NCBI GenBank assembly: GCA_024275955.1
Contig: JAJRYD010000029.1
Coordinates: 1-64,000 of the forward strand
Length of the DNA: 64,000 bases
Source of the DNA: Nitrospirota bacterium
Lineage (GTDB): Bacteria > Nitrospinota_A > UBA7883 > JACRGQ01
Direction: 5' to 3'
Numbering within the stretch: position 1 is the stretch's first letter; each line of letters begins with the position of its first letter. The position numbers were made by a program, and so were the translations under genes. Positions 1 to 9,234 of the stretch are shown one piece after another. The notes under the pieces were generated by a model. The model made no database searches, was not told the origin of the DNA, and saw only the letters and a list, made by a program, of their open reading frames with translations.

Positions 1-234
1 ATTTTTTGGGAAGTTCTGTGGAGGCAAGTACAAGCCCCAGCTTTTTAAGGTGAATCACTCATTGCTTGCAATTATAACCGGTAGGAAAGGCACTTTCACT
101 CAATATCTATAGGGGTAATAGAGCTTTTCAGGGACGACTATTTAAGGCTTATGAAATGGGGGCGCTATGAGCGGTAGACGATACGGTAAGAGCTGTCACT
201 TGAGAACTGAATAAAGCACTTTTTCAAAAGCGGT
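1..234. other. Left edge, no gene seen
   Basis: 234 bp downstream of the NHL-repeat gene. No open frame, repeat or hairpin that I can support. Confidence 0.5.
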
Positions 235-3200
235 CTATCTAAAATCGGTTTTGAAAAGCTTTACCGTGCCATCGGTATAATCTGCCAGTACAATGTAGTT
301 TTTTTCTGTAGCGATTGTAATCAGTCCTTGGCTGTTGATTTTTATAAGTTCAATGCTGTCGAGCTTAGATGTTAAACGGAACAGTTTATTGTTTTCTACC
401 GCAATGGCAAAGGTGTTGCCATGCTCGTCGCTTGCGATGCTGGATATAGCGCTGAAGGTTTCATTAGGCGGGCTGAACGATTTTTTTTCGTTTCCTTGGA
501 GGTCTAAAGATATAAATTTGCCGTTCCCGCCGGCTATGATTTTATCTCCTCTAAGGAGAAACCCCCATACCTTTTTGATACCGGCAAATTTATCGGCCCC
601 TATTTCTCGAACCAGCTTGCCGTTTGAGTCAAAAACCGAAATCCCTATTCCATCAACAAACGAGAGGTAAAAGTTTCCATCACTATCCGTACTCACCCTA
701 AAAGGAATCCGCCCTTCTTTGATATCCATCTCTATTTTTCTGGTTGATTCACCGTCGCTGGAAATCTCGATTAAGCCCGATGGAAACCCGTGCGAGAGTA
801 GAAAGTTTGAATTTCCAATGCTCCTGTAATCAAGCCCGAGCAAAAAAGCTTTAGGCACTTTTCCGAATTTTCTGCTGTTGCTTAATACTTTTCCGTTTAA
901 GTCTAATTTTATAAGGTTTGGAGAGTCGTTATAAAGTATAGAGATCTGGCCGTTAGTGATGGAAAGCCCCATCGGCGCGGAAAGAGGTTCCGAAACTTCT
1001 AGCGGGCGGTGAAAAACCGTAACAGGTTTTAGCATGCTGTCGCTGGAGATATTTTTTTCGGCTATTTTTAGAAAAGCTCCAAGACATCTGTAGTACCTTT
1101 CCAGCAGGTTAAAGACGCTATGGTCTATTTTTAATTTACTCTTCTCTTCGGAGTTTTCTGATCGGCCAGCCTCATCCCATCGGACGCTTGCTTTTTCATT
1201 CATGGCAAAAAAATTGAAAGTAGAAGTTCGCGCCAGCTCTTCCAACTGCTTTTTAGTGTCATCCAACTCTTTTTGGGAAATTGCTCCGTCTGCAAGCGAG
1301 AAGATGGCGTACCGCAGAAGGTATTCTTTTGCCATACTGCATATGTAGCGTTCCTGAAAGGTTATATGGAACGATAGGAGGTTTACTTTAGCTTCGATTT
1401 GGGCCGCTTGCGCAGGGTCGGACTTTTGGGCAAGCGGCAACTGTTGTAAAAGCCGTAGCTGTTCCGACTGTATCGGCTCCACCTCTTTGGGGAAACGGTT
1501 AAACTCGTTGTGATAAAAATCTCTAATTTTCCCCCACGAACCGGCTTTTAGCTCTACTTTTTCTGTAGGCTCATCTGCCCATAGCGTGGGGAGTAGGCGG
1601 TAGGCTGAGTTTTCGCCTTGTTTTATGTTTTCCTCACGGCTAAGCTGCTCCCACAGTGCGTCTTTAGAAACATTTTCTATGATAACGGCCGTCCATTTGC
1701 CGCCCAGCTTATCGAAAAGCAGTTCCAGCGATTTTAGGTAGATGCTGTTTTCCGTAAAAAGTTTTGGAACTATGGAAAATAGTTCCAGCGATATAATAAC
1801 AATCGAATCGAATTTCTTTTTTTCTTCATCGTTTAATATTTTTGATATGCCGGCCAGCTCGCAGTTTTGCTCCGCGGCAAAGTTAGAAAAGGTTTGGAGT
1901 TCGGTGGCTGTAAAATTGTGGCGATTGTAGTTTTTAAGAAAAGTTTCGCGTTCCTTTGCAGTGCTATTGAAGTTAAGTGACGGGGCTTCCTTTTCGGCAA
2001 TAGAAAACCATTCGATAGATTTTGCGTTTACTTTTAATATGAACTCAAGGTTTTCTTGTAATTTATACAGTCGCTCATTAACGCTTATTCCGTAAAAAGC
2101 GAACCTTCGAGAGAACTCCTCTATCTTTTTAAACGCGGTAAACTTCTCTCTGATGCTTGAAGATTTCTCGAACAGTTTTTTAGTCGCCAGATATTTGGAT
2201 ACCATTAACTCGTCAACCAAAGCTGGCTGTGTGCCGGAGAGCAGTGCCTTTTCGAGATTCAGGGAAGCTTGCGTAAAGTCGTCACTGACAGATGCTTTTT
2301 GCGCTATATCGTTTTCTATTTCCTTTAGCACCTTTGACGACTGGCTGGAAAGAAATGCCGTGAATGGCTCAAACCACTTTTCGTTACACTCTCCATCTGG
2401 TTTGGAAAAGCTGAAATCGTTTTCCGGAAGCAGTTTTGCCAGTTCGCTGGGAGAAGGCTTTGGAGAGGTCTCTGCCGCCGCCTGTAGGTTTCTTCCCGCC
2501 TCTTTCCAATCGCCATTGCCGAGTTTTTCTATCGCTGTTTTTAAATGGTAGCTGAAGCTATCCTCAAGGCAGATACTGCGTGTATGCTTTGGCGAAATTG
2601 TCAGCCGTGAAACGCCGGCTTTTATTCCATCAGCAAGGTATATTGATTTGCCGTTAGCGGCTGTGTAAAGCGGTATTTTTATCCCCGAATCGTAGGAGTA
2701 GAGGTGTATCCCCTCTGGAGAATATACGTTTATTTTTTTGTTGTTGAATTGCGTTATATGAAGGTTGCCGGACGAATCGCAGGTAAGGCCTGATGGGAAC
2801 TTGATTTTGGACAGATGATACCACGACACTACGGCTAGGTCGTTGTTAAGCTTTACCACGCGGTGGTTGTTAGTATCGGCAATGTAGAGCGCGGTTTCTT
2901 TTTCATTGACCGCTATCGCCGATGGAAATTCGAAAACGGGGGTACTGAAGGTTCTTGGAATCCAGTTTGAAACGTAAAAAGCTTCCTGCTCGGCAACAGA
3001 GCCTCTACCGCCTATAGTGCCGATAGGTTCGCCGTCCATTTCGAAGAACTGCACGCGGTGGTTCGATTTTTCTACCACCGCCAGCATGCCGTTCCATATA
3101 GATACGTCTACAGGTTCGTCGAGTTCACCACTGCCGCTACCGAGCTTCCCAAAACTTTTGCTGAATGTAAGATTTGGTTTAAGGATAACTATCCGGTGGT

Positions 3201-3711
3201 TCCACGCGTCCGCGATGTAGAGCTTGCCGTTTTTGTCTATGGCGATACCGCGCGGGTAATGGAACTCGCCGTCACCAGAGCCTTTCGAGCCGGTAACCTG
3301 TTCCAGTTTTCCATCCTGCGTGTAAACCGATATACGGTGGTTGAACTCGTCGGAGAGGAAAATTGTTCCGTCAGGCGCCACGGCGATACCGCCTGCCGGT
3401 GATAGCCCATCGTCAGAATGAAATATGCCGGAATTTTTGGCAACAACTAGCGAGACACCGTCTATGCCAGCCTGTTTAATGGCGCTTAACGCATCCTCTC
3501 TAAGGTCGCTTTTTTCCACATTATTAAGGAATTGGGTAGTTTTTTCTAACTTTAGCGGGTGAGGCGATTTATTTTCCATACAGTTATGGACAATCCTAAT
3601 GTTTGGAAAATCCAAAAGCAACGCTAAAAGCTGTAGCGGTGCCGGCTCCGCCTGCCCGCATAGCTGTGGGGCTTGCAAGAACAATGAAAAGAAAGGCTTA
3701 ATATGGTACAC
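235..3711 (-). CDS. Giant NHL-repeat / two-propeller protein
   Basis: The open frame encodes 1158 residues. Residues ~105-375 contain about five NHL-type repeats (GIAVAPDG..., PRGIAIDKNGKLYIADAWNHRI, ALYIADTNNHRV, PSGLTCDSSGNLHI), the signature of a beta-propeller. Residues ~380-890 are mainly charged alpha-helical sequence without a recognised family. From ~905 to the end there are further strand-rich repeats (APMGLSITNG, GLDYRSIGNSN, VSTDSDGNFYLSF, ASDEHGNTFAIA) that look like a second propeller. NHL propellers usually bind proteins, RNA or ligands; no enzyme motif is visible. The start is uncertain: the frame opens with GTG at 3711, but the ATG at 3579 (protein of 1114 residues) precedes the more protein-like sequence. 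Neither has a strong ribosome binding site, and I see no convincing signal peptide. It is transcribed divergently from the HEAT-cyclase gene across a 178-bp gap. Confidence 0.85.
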   Translation of the reverse strand: MYHIKPFFSLFLQAPQLCGQAEPAPLQLLALLLDFPNIRIVHNCMENKSPHPLKLEKTTQFLNNVEKSDLREDALSAIKQAGIDGVSLVVAKNSGIFHSDDGLSPAGGIAVAPDGTIFLSDEFNHRISVYTQDGKLEQVTGSKGSGDGEFHYPRGIAIDKNGKLYIADAWNHRIVILKPNLTFSKSFGKLGSGSGELDEPVDVSIWNGMLAVVEKSNHRVQFFEMDGEPIGTIGGRGSVAEQEAFYVSNWIPRTFSTPVFEFPSAIAVNEKETALYIADTNNHRVVKLNNDLAVVSWYHLSKIKFPSGLTCDSSGNLHITQFNNKKINVYSPEGIHLYSYDSGIKIPLYTAANGKSIYLADGIKAGVSRLTISPKHTRSICLEDSFSYHLKTAIEKLGNGDWKEAGRNLQAAAETSPKPSPSELAKLLPENDFSFSKPDGECNEKWFEPFTAFLSSQSSKVLKEIENDIAQKASVSDDFTQASLNLEKALLSGTQPALVDELMVSKYLATKKLFEKSSSIREKFTAFKKIEEFSRRFAFYGISVNERLYKLQENLEFILKVNAKSIEWFSIAEKEAPSLNFNSTAKERETFLKNYNRHNFTATELQTFSNFAAEQNCELAGISKILNDEEKKKFDSIVIISLELFSIVPKLFTENSIYLKSLELLFDKLGGKWTAVIIENVSKDALWEQLSREENIKQGENSAYRLLPTLWADEPTEKVELKAGSWGKIRDFYHNEFNRFPKEVEPIQSEQLRLLQQLPLAQKSDPAQAAQIEAKVNLLSFHITFQERYICSMAKEYLLRYAIFSLADGAISQKELDDTKKQLEELARTSTFNFFAMNEKASVRWDEAGRSENSEEKSKLKIDHSVFNLLERYYRCLGAFLKIAEKNISSDSMLKPVTVFHRPLEVSEPLSAPMGLSITNGQISILYNDSPNLIKLDLNGKVLSNSRKFGKVPKAFLLGLDYRSIGNSNFLLSHGFPSGLIEISSDGESTRKIEMDIKEGRIPFRVSTDSDGNFYLSFVDGIGISVFDSNGKLVREIGADKFAGIKKVWGFLLRGDKIIAGGNGKFISLDLQGNEKKSFSPPNETFSAISSIASDEHGNTFAIAVENNKLFRLTSKLDSIELIKINSQGLITIATEKNYIVLADYTDGTVKLFKTDFR

Positions 3712-3889
3712 TCGCCTGAGTTGCCTGTCTGGTAGTTTGGTTTAGAATGCTGTGGGGGTATGATAAATCTAATTGAGGAACATGGTAATTGCGCTTGACT
3801 GTAGGAGGTGTTCCCGATATTGGGTGGTAAAATAGTGCAAAACCTGCTTTATGTTTTGTTTTTCGACAGGAAAATGATGAGACGGTGGT

Positions 3890-5950
3890 ATGTTCGAATC
3901 GTTTAAGATAAAAAAACTTATTTCCCAGATTATTGCGACATCTAGGGATAATAACTCGGGGAATATAAAGGCACTGCGTCTATTTGGGCCAGATGGGCTT
4001 GCCGCACTCATTGAAATGTACCGAAAAGGCAAGATTCTTGCCCCTGACCTAGGATCGTACTTAAACACCTTTTATGAGCATCATTTTCTCGAGCTTTATA
4101 CGGAGCTTTTGGGGGACCCTAAAGAGGATGTACGCAAAATATGTAAAGGGATAATAGAAAAACGGACTGGAGTTTCCTCTATTCCCAGCCTGATAGAGGT
4201 GATAAGCGACGGGAATTTTCTGCAAAAGCGCGCCGCATCGGACCTCATAAAAAAAATGGGCGGGCCGGCCACAGTCGCCAAGCTTACACCGCTTCTAGAA
4301 AGCGGCGGGCGCGATGTAAAAGCGGCAGTGATTGAGATAATAGGAGCGATAGGCGGCGCGAAAGCAAGCGCGGAAATTATAAAGCTACTCACCTCCAACG
4401 ACTACTGGGTCAGGAAAAAGGCTGTCGACTCTCTTTGTAAGCTAAAGGACCCTAGCTCCGTGAGGCCGTTGATGGCACAGCTGGAAGTTGAGAGAGATCC
4501 TAAAATAAAGAGCGTAATTATTGCGACTCTTGGTGAGCTTGGCGACCCTGAGTCGGCTAGGAAGCTGGTACGGCTGATTAGCGACGATGATATTGTGGTT
4601 CGGCAGATGGTTATCGAGGCGGTAGAGAAAACCGCCGATACATCTATCGTGGACGACGTGATTTATCTCGTAAAGGATTCTGGTGATGTTAATGTGCGCA
4701 GAGCCGGAGTAGAGATATTGCAAAATATTAAGGACCCTAAAGCTACGGCGGTACTGATAAAGGGGATGCGTGATTCCGACTGGTGGGTGAGGGAAATCTC
4801 TACAGATGCTCTTACCACGATGAAATCGGAAGACCTTACCTCCAAGATACAGGAGCTTTTTAAAAGTGACGACGAAAACGTGCGGCGGGCGGCTGTCGAA
4901 TTTTTTAAGCGTATGCCGGATGAGTCTACGTTTGAGCCGCTTTTAACCCTGCTAAAAGATGACGACTGGTGGGTGAGGGAAAAAGCGGTAGAAGCTCTTG
5001 GCGAACTTAAGGATGAGCGGGCCGTTGATGAAATAATTCTGCTCATTGATGACCCTGATGTCCGGTGGGTGGTTCCAAAGGCGTTGGCAAATATCGGAGG
5101 CTTGAAGTCGATAACTTTTCTTACCGATTTTCTACAAGACCCGGACAGAGCGGTAAGGCTTGCCGCTCTTGAGGGGCTGGGGAGGATAAAGGATAAGAAT
5201 ACGCTTAAGACTATAAAAGCCTGCGTAAAAGATTCTGATTCGGATATACGAAATAAGGCTCTGGAGATAATAAAGGAGATGACCGGCCGCGCTGTGAAAG
5301 CAAGCGATATTATAGCGGAACAGGAGCGTCAGGAATGGTCGGGCGGGAGTACCGTGATGTCGGCATACGTTCCAGATAAGCCGCAGATACTCGTTGAAGC
5401 TATTTTAGTGCTGGATCTTTGTAATTCTACAGAGATAGGGGTGAATTTTGGTGATGACTTTGCGCTAAAGATTACCTCTCGTCTTGTTGAGCTGACAAAG
5501 CCGATAGCTACAAGGCATCGGGTAAGGTTTACAAAAAGCACGGGCGATGGATATCTTATGACGTTTGGCGAGTTAAAAGGCTCTCTGGAGTTTGCCAAAG
5601 CTATTTCTATAGCGATTACCCAAAGCAATTCCAAGGTTCCGGCAAATGAAATGATAGACATTAGAATTGCCATTAACTTTGGCGAAACAAGAGTCGATAC
5701 CAAGGGGGATAGGCTTGGTACGGCGGTGAACAAGACCTTCCGCGTTGAAGGGCTTAAAGGGGAGGATATTATCGAAGATGAAGGCGGTATGACCCCTGAT
5801 GAACTACCAGCGGTAAATCGAACGCTGATAACTGAGGCTGTACACGAGGCGCTGGACAAGTGCGACGGCTTCTTGTCTAAGTATGTGGGGCTTTTTGACC
5901 TGAAAGGCATTTCCGGCAGGCACAGAATATATCAAATGGTATCTGATTAA
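3890..5950 (+). CDS. HEAT-repeat protein with C-terminal class III adenylyl cyclase domain
   Basis: 686 residues. Residues ~70-480 form at least ten HEAT-like repeats (recurring VRRAAVEFF, WWVREKAVEALGELKD, AVRLAALEGLGRIKD), a solenoid for protein contacts. Residues ~505-680 are a class III nucleotide cyclase domain with the expected catalytic residues visible: metal-binding Asp509 (LDLCNST) and Asp553 (STGDG), a base-selecting Lys549 and Thr611 (GTAVN), and the transition-state residues Asn614 and Arg618 (VNKTFR). Lys plus Thr at the purine-contact positions argues for ATP, hence cAMP, rather than GTP; this is inference from family knowledge. There is no membrane segment, so it is probably soluble. 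A cyclic-nucleotide-binding protein starts 13 bp after its stop, so product and effector are probably co-transcribed. HEAT-cyclase fusion is an uncommon architecture. Confidence 0.9.
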   Translation: MFESFKIKKLISQIIATSRDNNSGNIKALRLFGPDGLAALIEMYRKGKILAPDLGSYLNTFYEHHFLELYTELLGDPKEDVRKICKGIIEKRTGVSSIPSLIEVISDGNFLQKRAASDLIKKMGGPATVAKLTPLLESGGRDVKAAVIEIIGAIGGAKASAEIIKLLTSNDYWVRKKAVDSLCKLKDPSSVRPLMAQLEVERDPKIKSVIIATLGELGDPESARKLVRLISDDDIVVRQMVIEAVEKTADTSIVDDVIYLVKDSGDVNVRRAGVEILQNIKDPKATAVLIKGMRDSDWWVREISTDALTTMKSEDLTSKIQELFKSDDENVRRAAVEFFKRMPDESTFEPLLTLLKDDDWWVREKAVEALGELKDERAVDEIILLIDDPDVRWVVPKALANIGGLKSITFLTDFLQDPDRAVRLAALEGLGRIKDKNTLKTIKACVKDSDSDIRNKALEIIKEMTGRAVKASDIIAEQERQEWSGGSTVMSAYVPDKPQILVEAILVLDLCNSTEIGVNFGDDFALKITSRLVELTKPIATRHRVRFTKSTGDGYLMTFGELKGSLEFAKAISIAITQSNSKVPANEMIDIRIAINFGETRVDTKGDRLGTAVNKTFRVEGLKGEDIIEDEGGMTPDELPAVNRTLITEAVHEALDKCDGFLSKYVGLFDLKGISGRHRIYQMVSD

Positions 5951-5962
5951 AGGGAGGCGGTC

Positions 5963-6424
5963 TTGGACAAGACAAGAAATATTTTGGTTGAGATGATAAA
6001 AGGTTTACCGTTTTTTGACGGGTTTGAAGATGATGATATAAGAAAGCTTACAACCTACATGAGTTTACGGCAGGTTCCAGAGGGGGATGTGCTGTTTGAA
6101 GAGGGCGACATTGGCGACTACCTCTTTTTCATAATTGAAGGGGTCGTCGAAATAATACTGGGCGGGGAAAGCCACGGCAATAAAGTTATCGCCTCGGTGT
6201 CGGCTGGTGCATCGGTGGGCGAGATGTCTCTTATCGACAGTTATGAAAGATCGGCAACCGTTCGGGCCGCTACTGACCTTGAAATACTAATTCTTACTAA
6301 AACAAGGTTTGACAGAGTAATTAAAGAAACTCCAGATATCGGCGTAAAGGTATTGATGGGATTGGCAAGTAATATCAGCGGCCGTCTTCGCACTTCTCAA
6401 GGACGCTATAGGGATCTTGTTTGA
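5963..6424 (+). CDS. Cyclic-nucleotide-binding (CAP_ED) domain protein
   Basis: 153 residues starting with TTG, preceded by GGGAGG. The whole protein is a single CNMP-binding beta-barrel: PEGDVLFEEGD early in the barrel, then the phosphate-binding cassette GEMSLIDSYERSATV, in which the Glu and the Arg-Ser pair match those that hold cAMP in E. coli CRP (ERSAWV). A C-terminal helix follows (GLASNISGRLRTSQ), but there is no helix-turn-helix, so it is not a CRP-type DNA-binding regulator. It may work as a sensor subunit acting on a partner protein. It lies 13 bp after the adenylyl cyclase and 6 bp before the multiheme cytochrome, which suggests one transcription unit. Confidence 0.9.
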   Translation: MDKTRNILVEMIKGLPFFDGFEDDDIRKLTTYMSLRQVPEGDVLFEEGDIGDYLFFIIEGVVEIILGGESHGNKVIASVSAGASVGEMSLIDSYERSATVRAATDLEILILTKTRFDRVIKETPDIGVKVLMGLASNISGRLRTSQGRYRDLV

Positions 6425-6429
6425 GATAG

Positions 6430-7620
6430 ATGAAAGAAAAAAGAGCTAATCTAGGGGTGTTGCCGTTTTTATTGCTTTGCGGCATCGTTGCCTTTGTTGG
6501 GCGTGGCGATACACTCGCGGAAGATTCTGGCCTATCCGGGCAATGGATAAACTCCCACTGGTTCCACCCGCTTCCGCCCATGGGCAAAAAGCCTACGGGC
6601 TTTTCGGATCTCGAAGCTTCGCTGATACCAAAGGATTGCGGTGAATGCCATGAAAAGCAGTATAGCGACTGGTCTGCTTCACGGCACTCAAAATCTATGG
6701 GGAATGGCGTTGTCGGACAGTTTCATCCGCCGTGGATAGATGACAAAATGAGAGTGAGCTGTCAGGAATGCCACGCGCCTTTGTATGAGCAAAACCCTGT
6801 CGTGGTCGCTGGCGGGGAGATAGTTAAGAACAGGCTTTATAAAAAGGATGTCGCGTCATACGGTGTTTCGTGCGCCGTATGCCATGTCCGAAAGCATGTA
6901 AGGTATGGCCCGATACCAAGAAAATTACAGGATCCAGATACGCCGCATAACGGGTTTATCGAGAAAAATGATTTTAACAGCTCCGAATTTTGCAAACCTT
7001 GCCATCAGTTCAACCCTAACGGCAGGTCGCTAAACGGAAAGCTTATGCAAGATACCTATGAACAATGGAAGCGGTCGCCTGCCGCCAAAGAGGGGAAGGT
7101 TTGCGCTTCTTGTCATATGCCGGACAGGAAGCATATTTTTCAGGGAGTACACCACGAACAGATGGTTAACGAAGGGCTTTCGGTAGATTTGGAAAGAGGG
7201 GCCGAGTACGCGACTCTTTCGGTTAAAAATACTGGGGTTGGGCATAAATTTCCGACATATGTCACCCCAAAGGTTGTGGTTTCGGGAAAGGTCATAAATC
7301 TCGACGGAAAGGCTGTAGATGGAACCCTAAAGGAGTATTACATTCAATGGAGTGTTTCGCTAGATTTAAGTGAGGAGTATTTTGATACAAGGCTCGACCC
7401 AGACGAAACGCTTAAGGCGTACTTCAAGTTTCCTATGGAGCATTCCGGTAATATATTCGAGATAGATATCAGAGTTTACCCAGATGAATTCTACAGGCGG
7501 TTTTATGAGGCTATGATAGCAAATCCTCCAAAGGGGGTAGATGTTCCCATGCTTAAAAAAGCGCTAAAAGAAGTAAAGAGTTCGGATTTCTCTGTCTACA
7601 ACCGGCGAGTCGCGTTTTAG
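6430..7620 (+). CDS. Pentaheme c-type cytochrome, cytochrome c-554-like
   Basis: 396 residues. The N-terminus (Leu8 to about Ala30: PFLLLCGIVAFVG, ending ...TLAED) reads as a Sec signal peptide, so export to the periplasm is expected. Five CxxCH heme-binding motifs are visible: Cys70-His74 (CGECH), Cys111-His115 (CQECH), Cys148-His152 (CAVCH), Cys188-His192 (CKPCH) and Cys225-His229 (CASCH). Spacing and the His-rich stretches between them (SRHSK, GVHHEQM) resemble the cytochrome c-554 / multiheme oxidoreductase superfamily. The C-terminal ~150 residues have no hemes and look like a beta-rich domain. The exact redox partner cannot be deduced. It sits 6 bp after the cNMP-binding protein. Confidence 0.88.
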   Translation: MKEKRANLGVLPFLLLCGIVAFVGRGDTLAEDSGLSGQWINSHWFHPLPPMGKKPTGFSDLEASLIPKDCGECHEKQYSDWSASRHSKSMGNGVVGQFHPPWIDDKMRVSCQECHAPLYEQNPVVVAGGEIVKNRLYKKDVASYGVSCAVCHVRKHVRYGPIPRKLQDPDTPHNGFIEKNDFNSSEFCKPCHQFNPNGRSLNGKLMQDTYEQWKRSPAAKEGKVCASCHMPDRKHIFQGVHHEQMVNEGLSVDLERGAEYATLSVKNTGVGHKFPTYVTPKVVVSGKVINLDGKAVDGTLKEYYIQWSVSLDLSEEYFDTRLDPDETLKAYFKFPMEHSGNIFEIDIRVYPDEFYRRFYEAMIANPPKGVDVPMLKKALKEVKSSDFSVYNRRVAF

Positions 7621-8358
7621 TATTAAGCTGTTGATTTTTTTCTGCTCATGGTGCCTGTTAGGTTGCCGCGAGGCGAACCGTCTGGCAACTGTCTTGTTAC
7701 ATCATAATCATCGTCACTTGGTTATTTTTTTTGGTAAGTCGATACCGCAATAAGGGGACTGTTTTCAAAAGAGTTTTTTGAGCATTTTAAGGGGAAGTTT
7801 ATTTTCTAACTTCTTAAAAATAGAATCGTTAGAGATTGGCAATTTGTAGCAAAACCAAGATTGTCTTATTTGCCAACAGCCCCGCAAGGTGTGGCTATCG
7901 TGCTTTTGATGAGGCTGTTAAACTTAAAATGCTAATAAGGTTAGATATTTTCAAGCTTGGCCTGCTTTTTTGTTTTTAAGCCCTACCTGCTAGTAAGTGC
8001 AAAGGATTCGTCTCAGCCTTCCGGCGGAAGGTCTGTTGTTTTTGGCAAATAGTTCACCTTTCGCATATTGCTGTGGCTGTAATTTTCATTGCAATGAACA
8101 AGCTTTCGTATCGCTGTTTTCTGGCGGTGCTGTGCGCCTATCCTTGGCACCGATAGCCGGTGATGGAGCTAACGCAATTACTCGGCTTAAAAAGAGCTGG
8201 AGCCTATGTTACAATGCCGGATTAAGCTAGCAATACGGCATGGGGGAATGCTGGGGAGCGCGCTTGTTTCTAGTTCGGTAGAGAATATTTTATATCTTTT
8301 AGATATTTCTGCCGGCGTCAAAAATAAAATAAGCCTTGAAGGGCGGGGGTAGGAGCTG
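7621..8358. other. Intergenic stretch, 738 bp
   Basis: The gap lies between the pentaheme cytochrome and cheR. It contains one copy of the 130-bp inverted-repeat element (7754-7883). About 40 bp beyond it, near 7925, is an 11-bp inverted echo of an internal motif of that element (CTTAAAATGCT). Otherwise I see no convincing gene: the longest open frame (7997-8230) has cysteine-rich composition, no ribosome binding site and no family resemblance. The last ~40 bp carry GGGCGGGGGTAGGAG, the ribosome binding site for cheR. Confidence 0.6.
7754..7883. repeat. MITE-like inverted-repeat element, copy 1
   Basis: 130-bp AT-rich sequence about 90% identical by eye to 62902-63030. Its right end, read in reverse complement, starts GGGGCTGTTGGCAAA. 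The left end, GGGGACTGTTTTCAAAA, is a diverged version with one extra A. No open reading frame of note lies inside. The flanks (left caataa, right gcaagg) do not show a clean target-site duplication. Ends of the form GGGGCTGTTG..CAAA resemble those of several DDE-transposase insertion sequence families, so this is probably a non-autonomous derivative. Confidence 0.8.
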
Positions 8359-9234
8359 ATGGAGCTGAAAAACGAAGACTTTCTTGAACTAAAAAACTAT
8401 ATACACAAAACGTGCGGCATACATATCAATGAGAGCAAGAAATATCTTGTACAGCAAAGGTTATCGCCTGTGGCGCAATCGCTGGGGCTTGAATCGTTTA
8501 GAAAACTTATACAAAAACTGGAGAACGATTCTGCCTTGGGAGAGAGGATAGTAGAAAGCATAACCACGAATGAAACAAGTTTTTTTAGAGATGACCATCC
8601 TTTTGGCACTTTTGGGACGATGATTCTTCCAAAGCTTGGAGAGCTGATACGCAAGAGAAAAGAGCGTCAGAATAATATGGAAGGGCCGAAAGTGAACCTA
8701 TGGTGCGCCGCGTCGTCAACAGGTCAGGAGCCTTATAGCCTTTCTATGCTGATAAGCGAGTACGTCGATTCGAATAAATATAACGGCATCTCTATAGACG
8801 ATTTTTCAATACTCGCGACAGATATTTCGTCTGAGGTTTTGTCTCAGGCTATATCTGGAGAGTATTCGAACTTGGAGGTAAGACGCGGCCTTTCAGACGA
8901 GAGAAAAAAGAAATATTTTATCAAGAGAGAACCTGACGGATGGATTCTTAGCGGAGCAATTAGAGGCATGGTCGATTTTAGAAAAATAAACCTCGCTGAA
9001 AGTTTCACAACGCTTGGCCGGTTTGATGTCATTATTTGCAGAAATGTTTTGATCTATTTTGACGACCATACTAAAGGTAGAATTTTTAGTCAATTTAGGA
9101 AGATGCTGTCTGACGATGGTTTGCTTGTTCTTGGAGCGTGCGAAAATGTCCGCCTGCTTACTGACGAATTTGAATCTTTTACACATGGGCAGACAATAAT
9201 GTATAGGCCAAAAACATCTAAGGCTCCTCGGTGA
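8359..9234 (+). CDS. cheR: CheR-type protein-glutamate methyltransferase
   Basis: 291 residues, ATG preceded by GGAG. It has a CheR N-terminal helical domain (residues 1-~75: FLELKNYIHKTCGIHI, then SITTNETSFFRD) followed by an S-adenosylmethionine-binding methyltransferase domain (LWCAASSTGQEPYSLSM, ILATDISSEVL, the characteristic IICRNVLIYF and a final LFVLGACEN-like strand). CheR uses S-adenosylmethionine to methylate glutamates of chemoreceptors. It is the first of two CheR genes here and lies 42 kb from the main chemosensory cluster. The frame continues in register after its TGA (9232-9234) with CheX-like sequence, so the gene may once have been longer or followed directly by cheX. Confidence 0.92.
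   Translation: MELKNEDFLELKNYIHKTCGIHINESKKYLVQQRLSPVAQSLGLESFRKLIQKLENDSALGERIVESITTNETSFFRDDHPFGTFGTMILPKLGELIRKRKERQNNMEGPKVNLWCAASSTGQEPYSLSMLISEYVDSNKYNGISIDDFSILATDISSEVLSQAISGEYSNLEVRRGLSDERKKKYFIKREPDGWILSGAIRGMVDFRKINLAESFTTLGRFDVIICRNVLIYFDDHTKGRIFSQFRKMLSDDGLLVLGACENVRLLTDEFESFTHGQTIMYRPKTSKAPR

Noticed and set aside
7682-7697. TGGCAACTGTCTTGTT as a sigma-54 promoter
   Set aside because: The invariant -12 GC is GT here, and no gene follows within a sensible distance.
7997-8230. 77-codon open frame in the gap before cheR
   Set aside because: Cys-rich, unusual composition, no ribosome binding site and no family pattern.
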